Positions 23,909 through 31,452 of a stretch of 64,000 nt of DNA are shown piece after piece (the first letter of the stretch is position 1; each line of letters opens with the position of its first letter). A program made the translations under genes and the position numbers. The stretch spans positions 48,259 to 112,258 of the forward strand of contig CALEWY010000009.1 of the NCBI GenBank assembly GCA_937925335.1, read 5' to 3'. Under the pieces are notes generated by a model that ran no database searches, was not told the origin of the DNA, and saw only the letters and a program-made list of their open reading frames with translations. The stretch comes from an uncultured Acidimicrobiales bacterium (GTDB taxonomy: Bacteria > Actinomycetota > Acidimicrobiia > Acidimicrobiales > SZUA-35).

Positions 23909-25795
23909 GTGACCGACGTGATTTCCGAACACGACCGCTGGCTATTCAACGAGGGCGCCCACAGTCGCCTCTTCGAGCTGCTCGGACAGCAACCCCTCGA
24001 AGGTTGGGGCGATGCTGGCCGACGCTTTGCCGTCTGGGCTCCCGAGGCTGTCCGGGTATGGGTGGTCGGCGATTTCACAGGCTGGAACGTGAACGATGCG
24101 TACGGCCTCGCGCCGCAGGGCAACTCCGGCATTTGGGCTGGTGAGATTCCGAACGCAAACGTCGGCGACCGCTACAAGTTCCGCATCAGCACAAAGGCTG
24201 GCTACGACGTCGAGCGCGCCGATCCGTTCGCATATGCCACCGAGATGCCTCCGGCGACCGCGTCGGTCGTGACCGATCTCGACTACCGATGGAATGACGA
24301 TGCTTGGCTCGCGGCTCGGCCGGAACGTCAGCGTCATGACAAGCCGATTTCGATCTACGAGATGCACGTCGGATCGTGGCGACATGCCGAGGCCTACAAC
24401 AGCCTTTCGTGGCTCGACCTCATCGATCCGCTCTCCGATCACCTGCTCGAGCGAGGCTTCACCCACGTCGAGTTGATGCCCGTCACCGAGCATCCGTTCT
24501 ACGGTTCGTGGGGCTACCAGACGACGTCATATTTCGCCCCCACCGCTCGGTATGGCCTGCCGACCGAGATGATGCGTTTCGTCGATGAGTTCCATGCTCG
24601 TGGTCTCGGCGTCATCCTCGATTGGGTTCCCTCGCACTTTCCGTCAGACGACTTTGCCCTCGCGAATTTCGACGGGTCACATCTCTACGAACACCTCGAT
24701 CCCCGAGAAGGCTGGCATCCAGACTGGAAGAGCTACATCTTCAACTACGGCCGCCACGAGGTGCGGGCGTTCCTGATCTCGAGCGCCATGTCGTGGATCG
24801 AGCGATACCACATCGACGGAATCCGAGTCGATGCCGTGGCGTCGATGCTCTACCGCGACTACTCGCGCAACGCCGGTGAGTGGATCCCGAACGAATACGG
24901 CGGCCGAGAAAATCTCGAAGCCATCGAGTTCTTGCGCCAGCTCAACGCAACGATCGGCGCTGAACATCCCGACGTCATCACGATCGCAGAAGAGTCAACC
25001 GCGTTCCCCGGTGTGACTCGCCCCGTCGCCGATGGCGGTCTTGGCTTTCACTACAAGTGGGACATGGGTTGGATGCACGACACGTTGGAGTACTTCTCCT
25101 ACGACCCGATCCACCGCCGCTATCACCATGACGACCTCACCCGCCGCGGCATGTGGGCCTTCTCAGAGAACTACGTCTTGCCGCTGAGTCACGACGAAGT
25201 GACCCACGGCAAGGGTTCGTTGTTGTCGAAGATGCCGGGCGACGAATGGCAACAATTCGCCAACCTTCGTGTGCTGATGGCCAACCAGTGGCTCCAACCG
25301 GGCAAGAAGTTGCTCTTCATGGGTCAAGAGTTCGGCCAAGGACCTGAATGGAACCACGACCACCCGGTCGCCTGGTCACAGCTCGAGGTGTCCGGCCACG
25401 CCGGTATCGACCGCTGGCTCGGTGATCTCAACGCGTTGTATGCGTCAGAACCATCGCTCCATCGCCGCGAACTCGAACCCGATGGCTTTGAGTGGATCGT
25501 GCTCGACGACGGCGAGAACTCCGTGACGGCATGGTTGCGAGTCGGCGAAGAGAACGACCGCCCAGTGCTCTGTGTGATCAACCACACGCCGATGCCTCGA
25601 ACCAACTACCGAATCGGAACGCCAACGGGCGGCTCGTGGTCGGTGCTGGTCAACTCCGATCAGGGGATCTACGGCGGCACCGATGCGTTCAACGTCGACG
25701 TGATCGAAGCCTCGGCGACCGGCTCCCATGGTCGTGAACAGTCGATCGTGATCGACATTCCGCCTCTCGCTGCGGTCGTGCTCGCTCCCGAATAG
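23909..25795 (+). CDS. glgB: 1,4-alpha-glucan branching enzyme (glycogen branching)
   Basis: Transfers alpha-1,4 glucan segments to make alpha-1,6 branches in glycogen. An N-terminal CBM48-type domain (RRFAVWAPEAVRVWVVGDFTG) is followed by a GH13 barrel: MHVGSW, VELMPVTEHPF, GWGYQTTSYFAPTARYG-type region, DWVPSHF, nucleophile Asp in DGIRVDAVASMLYRDY, acid/base Glu in IAEESTA and LSHDEV. Length 628 residues: this is the short form lacking the extra N1 domain of ~730-residue enzymes. GTG 23909 is the only reasonable start near the domain; the Shine-Dalgarno is weak. No other glycogen gene is adjacent. Confidence 0.92.
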   Translation: MTDVISEHDRWLFNEGAHSRLFELLGQQPLEGWGDAGRRFAVWAPEAVRVWVVGDFTGWNVNDAYGLAPQGNSGIWAGEIPNANVGDRYKFRISTKAGYDVERADPFAYATEMPPATASVVTDLDYRWNDDAWLAARPERQRHDKPISIYEMHVGSWRHAEAYNSLSWLDLIDPLSDHLLERGFTHVELMPVTEHPFYGSWGYQTTSYFAPTARYGLPTEMMRFVDEFHARGLGVILDWVPSHFPSDDFALANFDGSHLYEHLDPREGWHPDWKSYIFNYGRHEVRAFLISSAMSWIERYHIDGIRVDAVASMLYRDYSRNAGEWIPNEYGGRENLEAIEFLRQLNATIGAEHPDVITIAEESTAFPGVTRPVADGGLGFHYKWDMGWMHDTLEYFSYDPIHRRYHHDDLTRRGMWAFSENYVLPLSHDEVTHGKGSLLSKMPGDEWQQFANLRVLMANQWLQPGKKLLFMGQEFGQGPEWNHDHPVAWSQLEVSGHAGIDRWLGDLNALYASEPSLHRRELEPDGFEWIVLDDGENSVTAWLRVGEENDRPVLCVINHTPMPRTNYRIGTPTGGSWSVLVNSDQGIYGGTDAFNVDVIEASATGSHGREQSIVIDIPPLAAVVLAPE

Positions 25796-25919
25796 GCCTG
25801 CTTGCGCCCCGTGTTTTGGGCGTTGATTCGTCGACCGGCACCCCGTCAGCGGTGTGTCATCAGCATCTCAGCACGGTCGTGACGGCGGGTTGAACAACTC
25901 ACGCGCTGCAATTCCGTGG

Positions 25920-25955
25920 CAGACCTTGGTCTGGAGCCGTTTCGAGCGGTAGCAT
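25920..25955 (+). promoter_or_regulatory. Candidate promoter with overlapping palindrome for the second nuo operon
   Basis: TTGGTC (25926-25931) and TAGCAT (25950-25955), 18 bp apart, resemble a -35/-10 pair and would start transcription at or just before GTG 25964, a leaderless mRNA. The perfect inverted repeat CAGACC-TT-GGTCTG (25920-25933) overlaps the -35 and could be an operator. Of the 168 bp between glgB and nuoA2 this is the most structured part. Confidence 0.4.
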
Positions 25956-25963
25956 CCTGCCCC

Positions 25964-26329
25964 GTGTCGGACTTCCTCCGCGAGTACATCATTGTCGCGC
26001 TTTTCGGTGCCTTGGCCTTTGGCCTCGTGGCGACCTTTATTGGGCTTGCAAGCCTGATACGCCCGAGCCGTCCAACCCCTGCCAAGGTCGAGAACTACGA
26101 GAGCGGCGTCGACCCGGTCGGGTCGTCGTGGTCACAGAGCCAGATCCGCTATTACATCTTCGCTCTGCTCTTCGTCATGTTTGACGTCGAAGCTGTCTTC
26201 ATCTTTCCGTGGGCTACCCGCCTCGAAGATCTTGGCCTCTTTGGCCTCGTCGAAATGGTCATCTTCATCTTCATCCTCGTGCTTGGCCTCGCATATGCCT
26301 GGCGCAAGGGTGTGCTTCGCTGGGTCTAA
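25964..26329 (+). CDS. nuoA: NADH-quinone oxidoreductase subunit A (complex I-2)
   Basis: Second NuoA copy, 121 residues from GTG 25964, the normal family length. Three transmembrane helices with ENYESGVDPVGSSW, IRYYIFALLFVMFDVEAVFIFPWA and GLFGLVEMVIFIFILVLGLAYAWRKG. GTG 25964 is chosen over an in-frame upstream start because the latter adds residues unlike the family. Unlike NuoA1 it has no C-terminal extension. First gene of operon 2, 61 bp before nuoB2. Confidence 0.9.
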   Translation: MSDFLREYIIVALFGALAFGLVATFIGLASLIRPSRPTPAKVENYESGVDPVGSSWSQSQIRYYIFALLFVMFDVEAVFIFPWATRLEDLGLFGLVEMVIFIFILVLGLAYAWRKGVLRWV

Positions 26330-26390
26330 CCCAGCTCATTGCGTTTTTCTTTCTCCTTCGTCCCGAAACTTCTCACTGTGAGGCGCCCCG

Positions 26391-26900
26391 ATGGGTCTGG
26401 TTGAATCAGGGAAGCTCCCCAAGCCCCTGACCACCTTGTTGAACACCAGTCGTAAGTACTCACTGTGGGTGTACCAGTGGGGTCTTGCGTGCTGCGCGAT
26501 CGAGATGGGCGCCGCCTTTGGCTCCCCTCGATACGACGTCATGCGGCTCGGTGTGATTCCGCTGCCCGCCAGCCCTCGTCAGGCCGACTTGGTCTGCGTG
26601 TCTGGCACGGTCACCGACAAGATGGCACCTGCCATCCGCCGGCTCTACGAGCAGATGCCAGAGCCCAAGTACGTGATCTCGATGGGCTCGTGCGCCAACT
26701 GTGGTGGCCCCTACTGGGACAGCTACAGCGTCACGAAGGGCATCGATCAGATTATTCCGGTCGACGTCTACGTGCCGGGTTGCCCGCCTCGCCCCGAGGC
26801 CCTCCTGGAAGGCATCGTGCTGTTGCAGGAGATCATCCAGAACGAAGACATGGCCGAGAAGTGGAACCAGGATCCGCTGGCCCTGGGAGTGGTCGACTGA
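26391..26900 (+). CDS. nuoB: NADH-quinone oxidoreductase subunit B (complex I-2)
   Basis: N2-cluster subunit of 169 residues. Ligands Cys34-Cys35 (GLACCAIEM), Cys101 (MGSCANCGG) and Cys131 (VPGCPPRPE) are all present. An extra Cys104 follows the third ligand, as in many classical NuoB proteins but not in NuoB1. It lacks the C-terminal extension of NuoB1. Stop overlaps the nuoC2 start by one base. Confidence 0.95.
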   Translation: MGLVESGKLPKPLTTLLNTSRKYSLWVYQWGLACCAIEMGAAFGSPRYDVMRLGVIPLPASPRQADLVCVSGTVTDKMAPAIRRLYEQMPEPKYVISMGSCANCGGPYWDSYSVTKGIDQIIPVDVYVPGCPPRPEALLEGIVLLQEIIQNEDMAEKWNQDPLALGVVD

Positions 26901-27646
26901 TGACCGATACCACCGACGCACCAGAAGAAGCTGAAGTCGTCGACGAAGCACGCACGGCGTTGCTCGAGGCGATCACCGATGAGTGGGGTGACGCAATCGT
27001 CGATCACCACCTCATCCCCGGCAAGGATCTGTGGATCCGAGTCACCAGCGAGGCATTCGGCGACACCGCCGACTACCTGCGTGACCGTCAGCGCTTCCGT
27101 TACTTCAACTGGTTGTCAGCGGTCGACTGGATGCCATCGCCGTTTGGTCGGTCGATGGATGCCGAGGTCGACAAGCTCATCAGCGCCAAAGCTGGTGAAG
27201 CGGTCGAAGAAGAAGAGGCTGAAGAAGCCGGAACCGGTTATGCCGGGGGCGACACCCGCTTTCAGGTGATCGCTCGGGTCAACAACCTCACGACCCTGCT
27301 CGGCGTCACCGTCAAGGCCGATGTGCCGGACGACAGCCTCACCGTTGGAACCTGGACCAAGGCATTCCCCGGTTCAGACTGGCATGAGCGAGAGATGTTC
27401 GAGATGTACGGCATCTCCTTCGCCGGTCACCCCGGACTCCGCAATTTGTACCTGCCTGGCGACTTTGAAGGTCACCCAATGCGCAAGGACTTCCCGCTGC
27501 TGGCTCGCATCGTCAAGCCATGGCCGGGCATCGTGGACGTCGAACCAATGCCGCCGCTCGCTAACAGCCTTTCGCCTGACGGCGAAACGCCCGGCGGGGA
27601 ATCTGCGGACGCCCCTTCAACGACGAACCCGGGGGATTCGCAATGA
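26900..27646 (+). CDS. nuoC: NADH-quinone oxidoreductase subunit C (complex I-2), repeat-derived C-terminus
   Basis: Product of 248 residues from ATG 26900. The NuoC core is clear, ending in [19 protein letters not shown] and [20 protein letters not shown]. An acidic Glu-rich insert (about residues 98-113) interrupts the first half. The last ~32 residues, from Met217, are Pro/Ser/Gly/Asp-rich and begin [15 protein letters not shown]. They are encoded by a diverged copy of the hairpin repeat that follows both nuoD genes, so this tail appears to be captured element sequence. The TGA stop overlaps the start of a 22-codon micro-ORF (ATGA). Confidence 0.93.
   Translation: MTDTTDAPEEAEVVDEARTALLEAITDEWGDAIVDHHLIPGKDLWIRVTSEAFGDTADYLRDRQRFRYFNWLSAVDWMPSPFGRSMDAEVDKLISAKAGEAVEEEEAEEAGTGYAGGDTRFQVIARVNNLTTLLGVTVKADVPDDSLTVGTWTKAFPGSDWHEREMFEMYGISFAGHPGLRNLYLPGDFEGHPMRKDFPLLARIVKPWPGIVDVEPMPPLANSLSPDGETPGGESADAPSTTNPGDSQ
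27548..27590. repeat. Hairpin repeat, copy 3, inside the 3' end of nuoC2
   Basis: Shares GCTCGCTAAC and TTTCGCC-TxxC-GGCGAAACG with copy 1. The stem is TTTCGCC (27570-27576) with GGCGAAA (27581-27587), loop TGAC. It is shorter and more diverged than copies 1 and 2 and is translated in the same frame as the micro-ORFs they carry. Confidence 0.65.
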
Positions 27647-27711
27647 CAACGCCTTCGATGGCCGCCGGCAGTTGCGAAGCAACTGCAATGAACCCGGAGG
27701 GTTCACGATGA
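27643..27711 (+). CDS. Micro-ORF bridging nuoC2 and nuoD2 (22 codons) with two hairpins
   Basis: ATG 27643 overlaps the nuoC2 stop (ATGA) and TGA 27709-27711 overlaps the nuoD2 start (ATGA), so the frame exactly fills the gap. The peptide starts [16 protein letters not shown] and resembles nothing known. Two perfect hairpins lie inside: GCAGTTGC/GCAACTGC (27668-27686, loop GAA) and TGAACCC/GGGTTCA (27689-27705, loop GGA). The second buries the nuoD2 Shine-Dalgarno GGAGG (27696-27700). A ribosome translating the micro-ORF would open that hairpin, which suggests translational coupling. Translation itself is inferred. Confidence 0.45.
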   Translation: MTTPSMAAGSCEATAMNPEGSR

Positions 27712-28880
27712 CCGCTGTTTCTGATCGTCGCCAGCTTGCCTACATCGCTGCTCAGGCCGCTGATGCTCGGGTGAATGTTGAGCTCGAAGCCGAGGGTATG
27801 ACCCTCAACATCGGCCCTCAGCACCCGGCAACCCACGGAACGCTTCGGATCGTCGCCCGCCTCGATGGTGAGCAGGTGATCGAAGCCGATCCGATCATGG
27901 GGTACATGCACCGGGGCTACGAAAAGCTCACCGAGGTTCGCACGTATCCCCAGGTCACGACGCTGATCAACCGCATCGACTGGCTTGGCAGTTTCGCCAA
28001 CGAGGTGCCGTTCATCCTCGCCGCCGAGCAGTTGATGGACGTCGAGGCGCCGCCACGAGCGCAGCACATCCGCACGATCTTGTTCGAGCTTGCTCGCATC
28101 GCAAACGTCACGCTGTTCCTCGGTGACATGGGCGTGCAGCTCGGTGCGGTGACGCCCGTGTTCTACGCCTTCCGCGACCGCGAGCACGTGCTCAACCAGA
28201 TCGAAGCGGCCACCGGTGGTCGTTTCCACCCGAACTTCGACCGCATCGGCGGCCTGAAGGACGATTTGCCAGCCGGTTGGATCGAGGAGACCAAGAAGTC
28301 CCTCAAAGAGATCCGCAAGTTCTGTGACCAGATGGACGACTTGATCGTCGGCAACGAGATCTTCCAGGCTCGAACCCGCGGCATCGGCGTCATCCCCGCC
28401 GACGTTGGCCTGAGCTACGGCCTCTCCGGTGCAAACATCCGCGCTAGCGGCGTCGACTGGGATCTCCGTCGAGACAATCCCGTTGGCCTCGTCTATGACA
28501 AGGTCGATTGGAAGGTCTGGACCCATCCAGACGGCGACTCGTTCGCTCGTTATTGGGTTCGCCTTCAAGAGGTTCGTGAGAGCTGCAACATCGTCGAGCA
28601 GCTTCTCGACACGATTCCGAGCGGCCCCGTCATGGCCAAGGTCCCCCGCATCATCAAGGTGCCCGAGGGTGAGGCCTACATCGAGACAGAGAACCCGCTC
28701 GGTGTGATGGGTTACTACGTCGTGTCAAAGGGCGGGCTCAACCCGTTCCGTGTCAAGATCCGCTCGGCCAGCTTTTCGAACATGTCGATCAGCCCCTGGC
28801 TGCTCAAGGGCGCCTACGTGCCCGACGTGATCACGATCCTCGCCAGTCTGTACTTCATCCTCGGAGACATCGACCGCTAA
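27708..28880 (+). CDS. nuoD: NADH-quinone oxidoreductase subunit D (complex I-2)
   Basis: The 49-kDa-type quinone-site subunit, 390 residues from ATG 27708 (GGAGG 7 nt upstream). The same frame is open far upstream, antisense to nothing and overlapping nuoC2, but that stretch is a frame shadow. Quinone-site loop GPQHPATHG (about 36-44) and GYMHRGYEK (about 65-73): Arg69 occupies the position dimethylated by NDUFAF7 in mitochondrial NDUFS2, where NuoD1 has Thr. The next conserved Arg (NRIDW) is also present. It has no N-terminal extension. It ends in Asp-Arg and TAA inside repeat copy 2. Confidence 0.95.
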   Translation: MTAVSDRRQLAYIAAQAADARVNVELEAEGMTLNIGPQHPATHGTLRIVARLDGEQVIEADPIMGYMHRGYEKLTEVRTYPQVTTLINRIDWLGSFANEVPFILAAEQLMDVEAPPRAQHIRTILFELARIANVTLFLGDMGVQLGAVTPVFYAFRDREHVLNQIEAATGGRFHPNFDRIGGLKDDLPAGWIEETKKSLKEIRKFCDQMDDLIVGNEIFQARTRGIGVIPADVGLSYGLSGANIRASGVDWDLRRDNPVGLVYDKVDWKVWTHPDGDSFARYWVRLQEVRESCNIVEQLLDTIPSGPVMAKVPRIIKVPEGEAYIETENPLGVMGYYVVSKGGLNPFRVKIRSASFSNMSISPWLLKGAYVPDVITILASLYFILGDIDR

Positions 28881-28930
28881 TGCCGTTCGCTTCGCTCACT
28901 TACCGAGTTTCGCCTAGCGGCGAAACATCG
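28872..28930. repeat. 59-bp hairpin repeat, copy 2, at the nuoD2-nuoH2 junction
   Basis: Same relation to the gene as copy 1: starts in the final codons of nuoD2 and fills the gap. 55 of 59 bases equal copy 1. Perfect stem GTTTCGCC (28907-28914) with GGCGAAAC (28919-28926), loop TAGC. The identity to copy 1 is far higher than expected from the divergence of the two nuoD genes themselves. Confidence 0.85.
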
Positions 28931-28960
28931 CCGTTGGCCGTTACGAGGTGTTTTCGGTGA
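28880..28960 (+). CDS. Micro-ORF bridging nuoD2 and nuoH2 (26 codons)
   Basis: ATG 28880 overlaps the nuoD2 TAA and TGA 28958-28960 overlaps the nuoH2 GTG (GTGA). The peptide begins MPFASLTYRVSPSGETS, homologous to the micro-ORF after nuoD1, and differs at its end. As there, the frame is supplied by the 59-bp repeat. A GAGG at 28945-28948 inside it is the likely nuoH2 ribosome site. Translation is inferred, not shown. Confidence 0.5.
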   Translation: MPFASLTYRVSPSGETSPLAVTRCFR

Positions 28961-30033
28961 CGTTCGCTTCACTTCTTGCAGTTGACTGGCCTTGGGCCAG
29001 CTGGCCCTGGTGGGCCGACACGAGCGTCAAGATGGTGTTTGCCATCGTCGCCGTGCTCATCCCCGCGGGTGGCACCGTCTATCTCTACCTCTTCAAGATG
29101 GTCTCGTTCATGCAGAGCCGCCTTGGACCGATGGAAGCCGGCCCCTACGGGTCGATGCAGCTCCTCGCCGAGCTCGGTAAGAACGTCCAGAAGGAAGACA
29201 TCTTCCCCGAGAAGGCCGATCGTTGGGTCTTCGCACTTGCGCCCTACGTGGTGCTGATGAGCACGTTCTTGCTCGCCGTGGTGGTGCCATTTGGGCCACA
29301 GGCACAGTTCACCAACCTCGACACGGGTGTCTACTTCGCCCTCGCCGTTTCGTCGGTTTCCGTCGTCGGCATCTTGATGGCCGGCTGGGCCAGCGCCTCG
29401 AAGTACTCACTGCTCGGAGGCCTTCGTGCGGCCGGTCAGCTCATCGCCTATGAGCTGCCGTTGATCCTCGCCGTCGTCGGTGTGGTCATCCAGGCCGGAA
29501 CGCTCAACCTGCAAGAGATCGTCGCCGCTCAGAATCAGCAGGAGATCTTCGGTTGGGGCGGGATCGGCAACCCGTTCATCCTCACGCAGGGTCTCGGCTT
29601 CTTGATCTTCATGATCGCCGTGCAGGCCGAGCTCACCCAGGGTCCGTTCGATATGCCCGTCGCTGAGTCCGAGCTCGTGTCCGGCTACATGACCGAGTAC
29701 TCCGGCTTCCGCTTCTTGATGTTCTTCATCGGCGAGTTCGCCACCGCCAACATCTTCGCCTTCCTCGGCTCGGTGTTGTTCCTCGGTGGTTGGGCCCTGC
29801 CCCCCTTCGTCACCGACCTGCTCGGCATCGAATGGGATTCGCCGTGGATGAACGTGATCGGCCCGGGCGTCATGTTCACCAAGATGTTGTTGATCACATT
29901 CGTGATCTATTGGGTGCGCTTCACCTATCCCCGCTTCCGCGAGGATCAGTTGCAGAAGTTCGCCTGGAAGGTTCTGATTCCGCTGTCTCTCGTGAACATC
30001 GCGATCACCGGTGCTCTCAAGGTGGCGTTCTGA
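28957..30033 (+). CDS. nuoH: NADH-quinone oxidoreductase subunit H (complex I-2)
   Basis: Product of 358 residues with about eight helices. Motifs: [21 protein letters not shown] near the N-terminus, [21 protein letters not shown] and [26 protein letters not shown], which hold the conserved charged residues. GTG 28957 is preferred over GTG 28948 because GAGG lies 8 nt upstream and the start is coupled to the preceding micro-ORF stop. It directly follows nuoD2: the nuoE, nuoF and nuoG genes found at this point in operon 1 are absent. Confidence 0.94.
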   Translation: MTFASLLAVDWPWASWPWWADTSVKMVFAIVAVLIPAGGTVYLYLFKMVSFMQSRLGPMEAGPYGSMQLLAELGKNVQKEDIFPEKADRWVFALAPYVVLMSTFLLAVVVPFGPQAQFTNLDTGVYFALAVSSVSVVGILMAGWASASKYSLLGGLRAAGQLIAYELPLILAVVGVVIQAGTLNLQEIVAAQNQQEIFGWGGIGNPFILTQGLGFLIFMIAVQAELTQGPFDMPVAESELVSGYMTEYSGFRFLMFFIGEFATANIFAFLGSVLFLGGWALPPFVTDLLGIEWDSPWMNVIGPGVMFTKMLLITFVIYWVRFTYPRFREDQLQKFAWKVLIPLSLVNIAITGALKVAF

Positions 30034-30080
30034 TGAGGATCGGCCACACTGTTCGCCGCATGTGCTGGGGAGTTGTCTGA
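30033..30080 (+). CDS. Micro-ORF bridging nuoH2 and nuoI2 (15 codons)
   Basis: ATG 30033 overlaps the nuoH2 stop (TGATG) and the TGA at 30078-30080 overlaps the nuoI2 ATG (TGATG). The peptide is [15 protein letters not shown]. It has no similarity to the other micro-ORFs and carries no hairpin repeat. It may be a translational bridge or chance; TGGGGAG at 30066-30072 is the probable nuoI2 ribosome site. Confidence 0.35.
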   Translation: MRIGHTVRRMCWGVV

Positions 30081-30586
30081 TGGGTCTCGTTCCAGGTTTG
30101 GTCACCGGTCTCGGTGTCACCTTCAAAGAGATCGTGAAGACGGTCACCAAGGGAGCTGAAACTGTTCAGTATCCCCACGTGAAGGAAGACCCACCGGCTC
30201 GCGCCCGTGGTGTCATCGCTCTTCACGAAGAGAACTGCACGTCGTGCATGCTTTGTGCCCGTGAGTGCCCGGACTGGTGCATCTACATCGAGGGTCACAA
30301 AGACCTTGCGCCGCCGCGCCGCGCCGGTGGTAAGCCACGAACGGTCAACAAGCTCGACCGTTTCGACATCGACTACGGCCTGTGCATGTACTGCGGTATC
30401 TGCGTTGAGGTCTGCCCGTTCGAAGCCCTGTTCTGGAGCCCGGAGTATGAGTACTCCGAGCCCCGTATCGCCGATCTCCTCCACGACAAGAGCCGTCTCG
30501 GCCAGTGGATGGAGACCGTGCCGGAGTTCGAGTCCTACGAAGGCGGCTCGGAAGCCAAGCAGAAGAAGGTGCCGCGTCCCGCATGA
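30080..30586 (+). CDS. nuoI: NADH-quinone oxidoreductase subunit I (complex I-2)
   Basis: Two-cluster ferredoxin-like subunit, 168 residues from ATG 30080. Cluster motifs [15 protein letters not shown] and [15 protein letters not shown] are complete. It begins [18 protein letters not shown] as in the family and lacks the long acidic/His tail of NuoI1. If complex I-2 has no NADH module, this subunit with NuoC/NuoD would be the electron entry face. Overlaps nuoJ2 by four bases (ATGA). Confidence 0.95.
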   Translation: MGLVPGLVTGLGVTFKEIVKTVTKGAETVQYPHVKEDPPARARGVIALHEENCTSCMLCARECPDWCIYIEGHKDLAPPRRAGGKPRTVNKLDRFDIDYGLCMYCGICVEVCPFEALFWSPEYEYSEPRIADLLHDKSRLGQWMETVPEFESYEGGSEAKQKKVPRPA

Positions 30587-31137
30587 CCGCCCTGATTCTC
30601 TTCGCCCAACAGTCGGTCGAGCTCACCTCGACCGAGCAGTGGGTCATCAACGTTTTCTTTGGTGTGATTGCGCTGGTCTCCACCGCAGCTGCGCTCAAGA
30701 TGGTGACCACGGACAACGTCGTGCACGCCGCTCTCTATCTGCTGATCGTGCTGGCATCGGTCGCTGCGATCTACGTGATCCTCGGCGCCGAGTTCGCTGC
30801 GGCCACGCAGGTGCTGGTGTACATCGGTGCGATCTTGGTGCTGCTGTTGTTCGGCGTCATGTTGACCCGAGCCAAGCTCGGCGCCGACGACGATCTCAAC
30901 CACGAGCAACGCTGGATTGGCGGGCTCGTCAGTGTGGTCATGCTCGCCGTGATGAGCTTCTCGCTCTGGGAAGCCTTCGAAGACACGAAGGTGCCAACGG
31001 CGCTCAACCCTGACGACTTCAACACCGGTGCGGTGTCCGAGTCGATCTTCACCGACTACATCGTGCCTTTCGAGGCAATTTCTGTTCTGCTCCTCGCCGC
31101 ATTGATCGGCGCCGTTGTCGTGGCTCGCCGGGACTGA
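30583..31137 (+). CDS. nuoJ: NADH-quinone oxidoreductase subunit J (complex I-2)
   Basis: Membrane subunit of 184 residues with five helices. ATG 30583 overlaps the nuoI2 stop. The conserved segment [27 protein letters not shown] marks the family, including the pi-bulge helix region. A polar loop of ~40 residues precedes the last helix, as in NuoJ1. Confidence 0.93.
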   Translation: MTALILFAQQSVELTSTEQWVINVFFGVIALVSTAAALKMVTTDNVVHAALYLLIVLASVAAIYVILGAEFAAATQVLVYIGAILVLLLFGVMLTRAKLGADDDLNHEQRWIGGLVSVVMLAVMSFSLWEAFEDTKVPTALNPDDFNTGAVSESIFTDYIVPFEAISVLLLAALIGAVVVARRD

Positions 31138-31147
31138 GGGAGACACC

Positions 31148-31447
31148 GTGTTTCTGAACCAATTCCTCATCTTCGCCGCTGTGCTGTTCTGCATTGGCGT
31201 GTACGGCGTGCTCACCCGGAAGAACGGTGTGCTCGTGCTGATGTCGATCGAGCTGATCCTCAACGCCGTCAACATCAACCTGGTCGCCTTCGGTGCGTAC
31301 AACAGCGACATCGGTGGCCAAGTCTTCGCTCTATTCATCATCGCCGTCGCCGCTGCTGAGGTTGGAGTTGGGTTGGCCATCGTGCTGCTCATCTACCGCA
31401 ACCGTCGCAGCATCGACGTGTCCGAAGCCGATCTCCTCAAGGGCTGA
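31148..31447 (+). CDS. nuoK: NADH-quinone oxidoreductase subunit K (complex I-2)
   Basis: Three-helix subunit of 99 residues from GTG 31148, with GAGGGAGA 7-14 nt upstream. Helix 2 [19 protein letters not shown] and helix 3 [16 protein letters not shown] carry the conserved glutamates. Starting at GTG 31148 gives the standard N-terminus; an upstream in-frame start does not. Confidence 0.93.
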   Translation: MFLNQFLIFAAVLFCIGVYGVLTRKNGVLVLMSIELILNAVNINLVAFGAYNSDIGGQVFALFIIAVAAAEVGVGLAIVLLIYRNRRSIDVSEADLLKG

Positions 31448-31452
31448 CCCCG

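Noticed and set aside
27644..27711. Considered a frameshift joining nuoC2 to nuoD2 as a fused nuoCD
   Set aside because: NuoC2 has its own stop, the gap has an ordered micro-ORF and hairpins, and NuoD2 has its own ribosome site and start.
27321..28880. Long version of nuoD2 starting 387 bp upstream
   Set aside because: The upstream part overlaps nuoC2 in another frame and does not resemble NuoD; ATG 27708 has a good ribosome site and gives the normal N-terminus.
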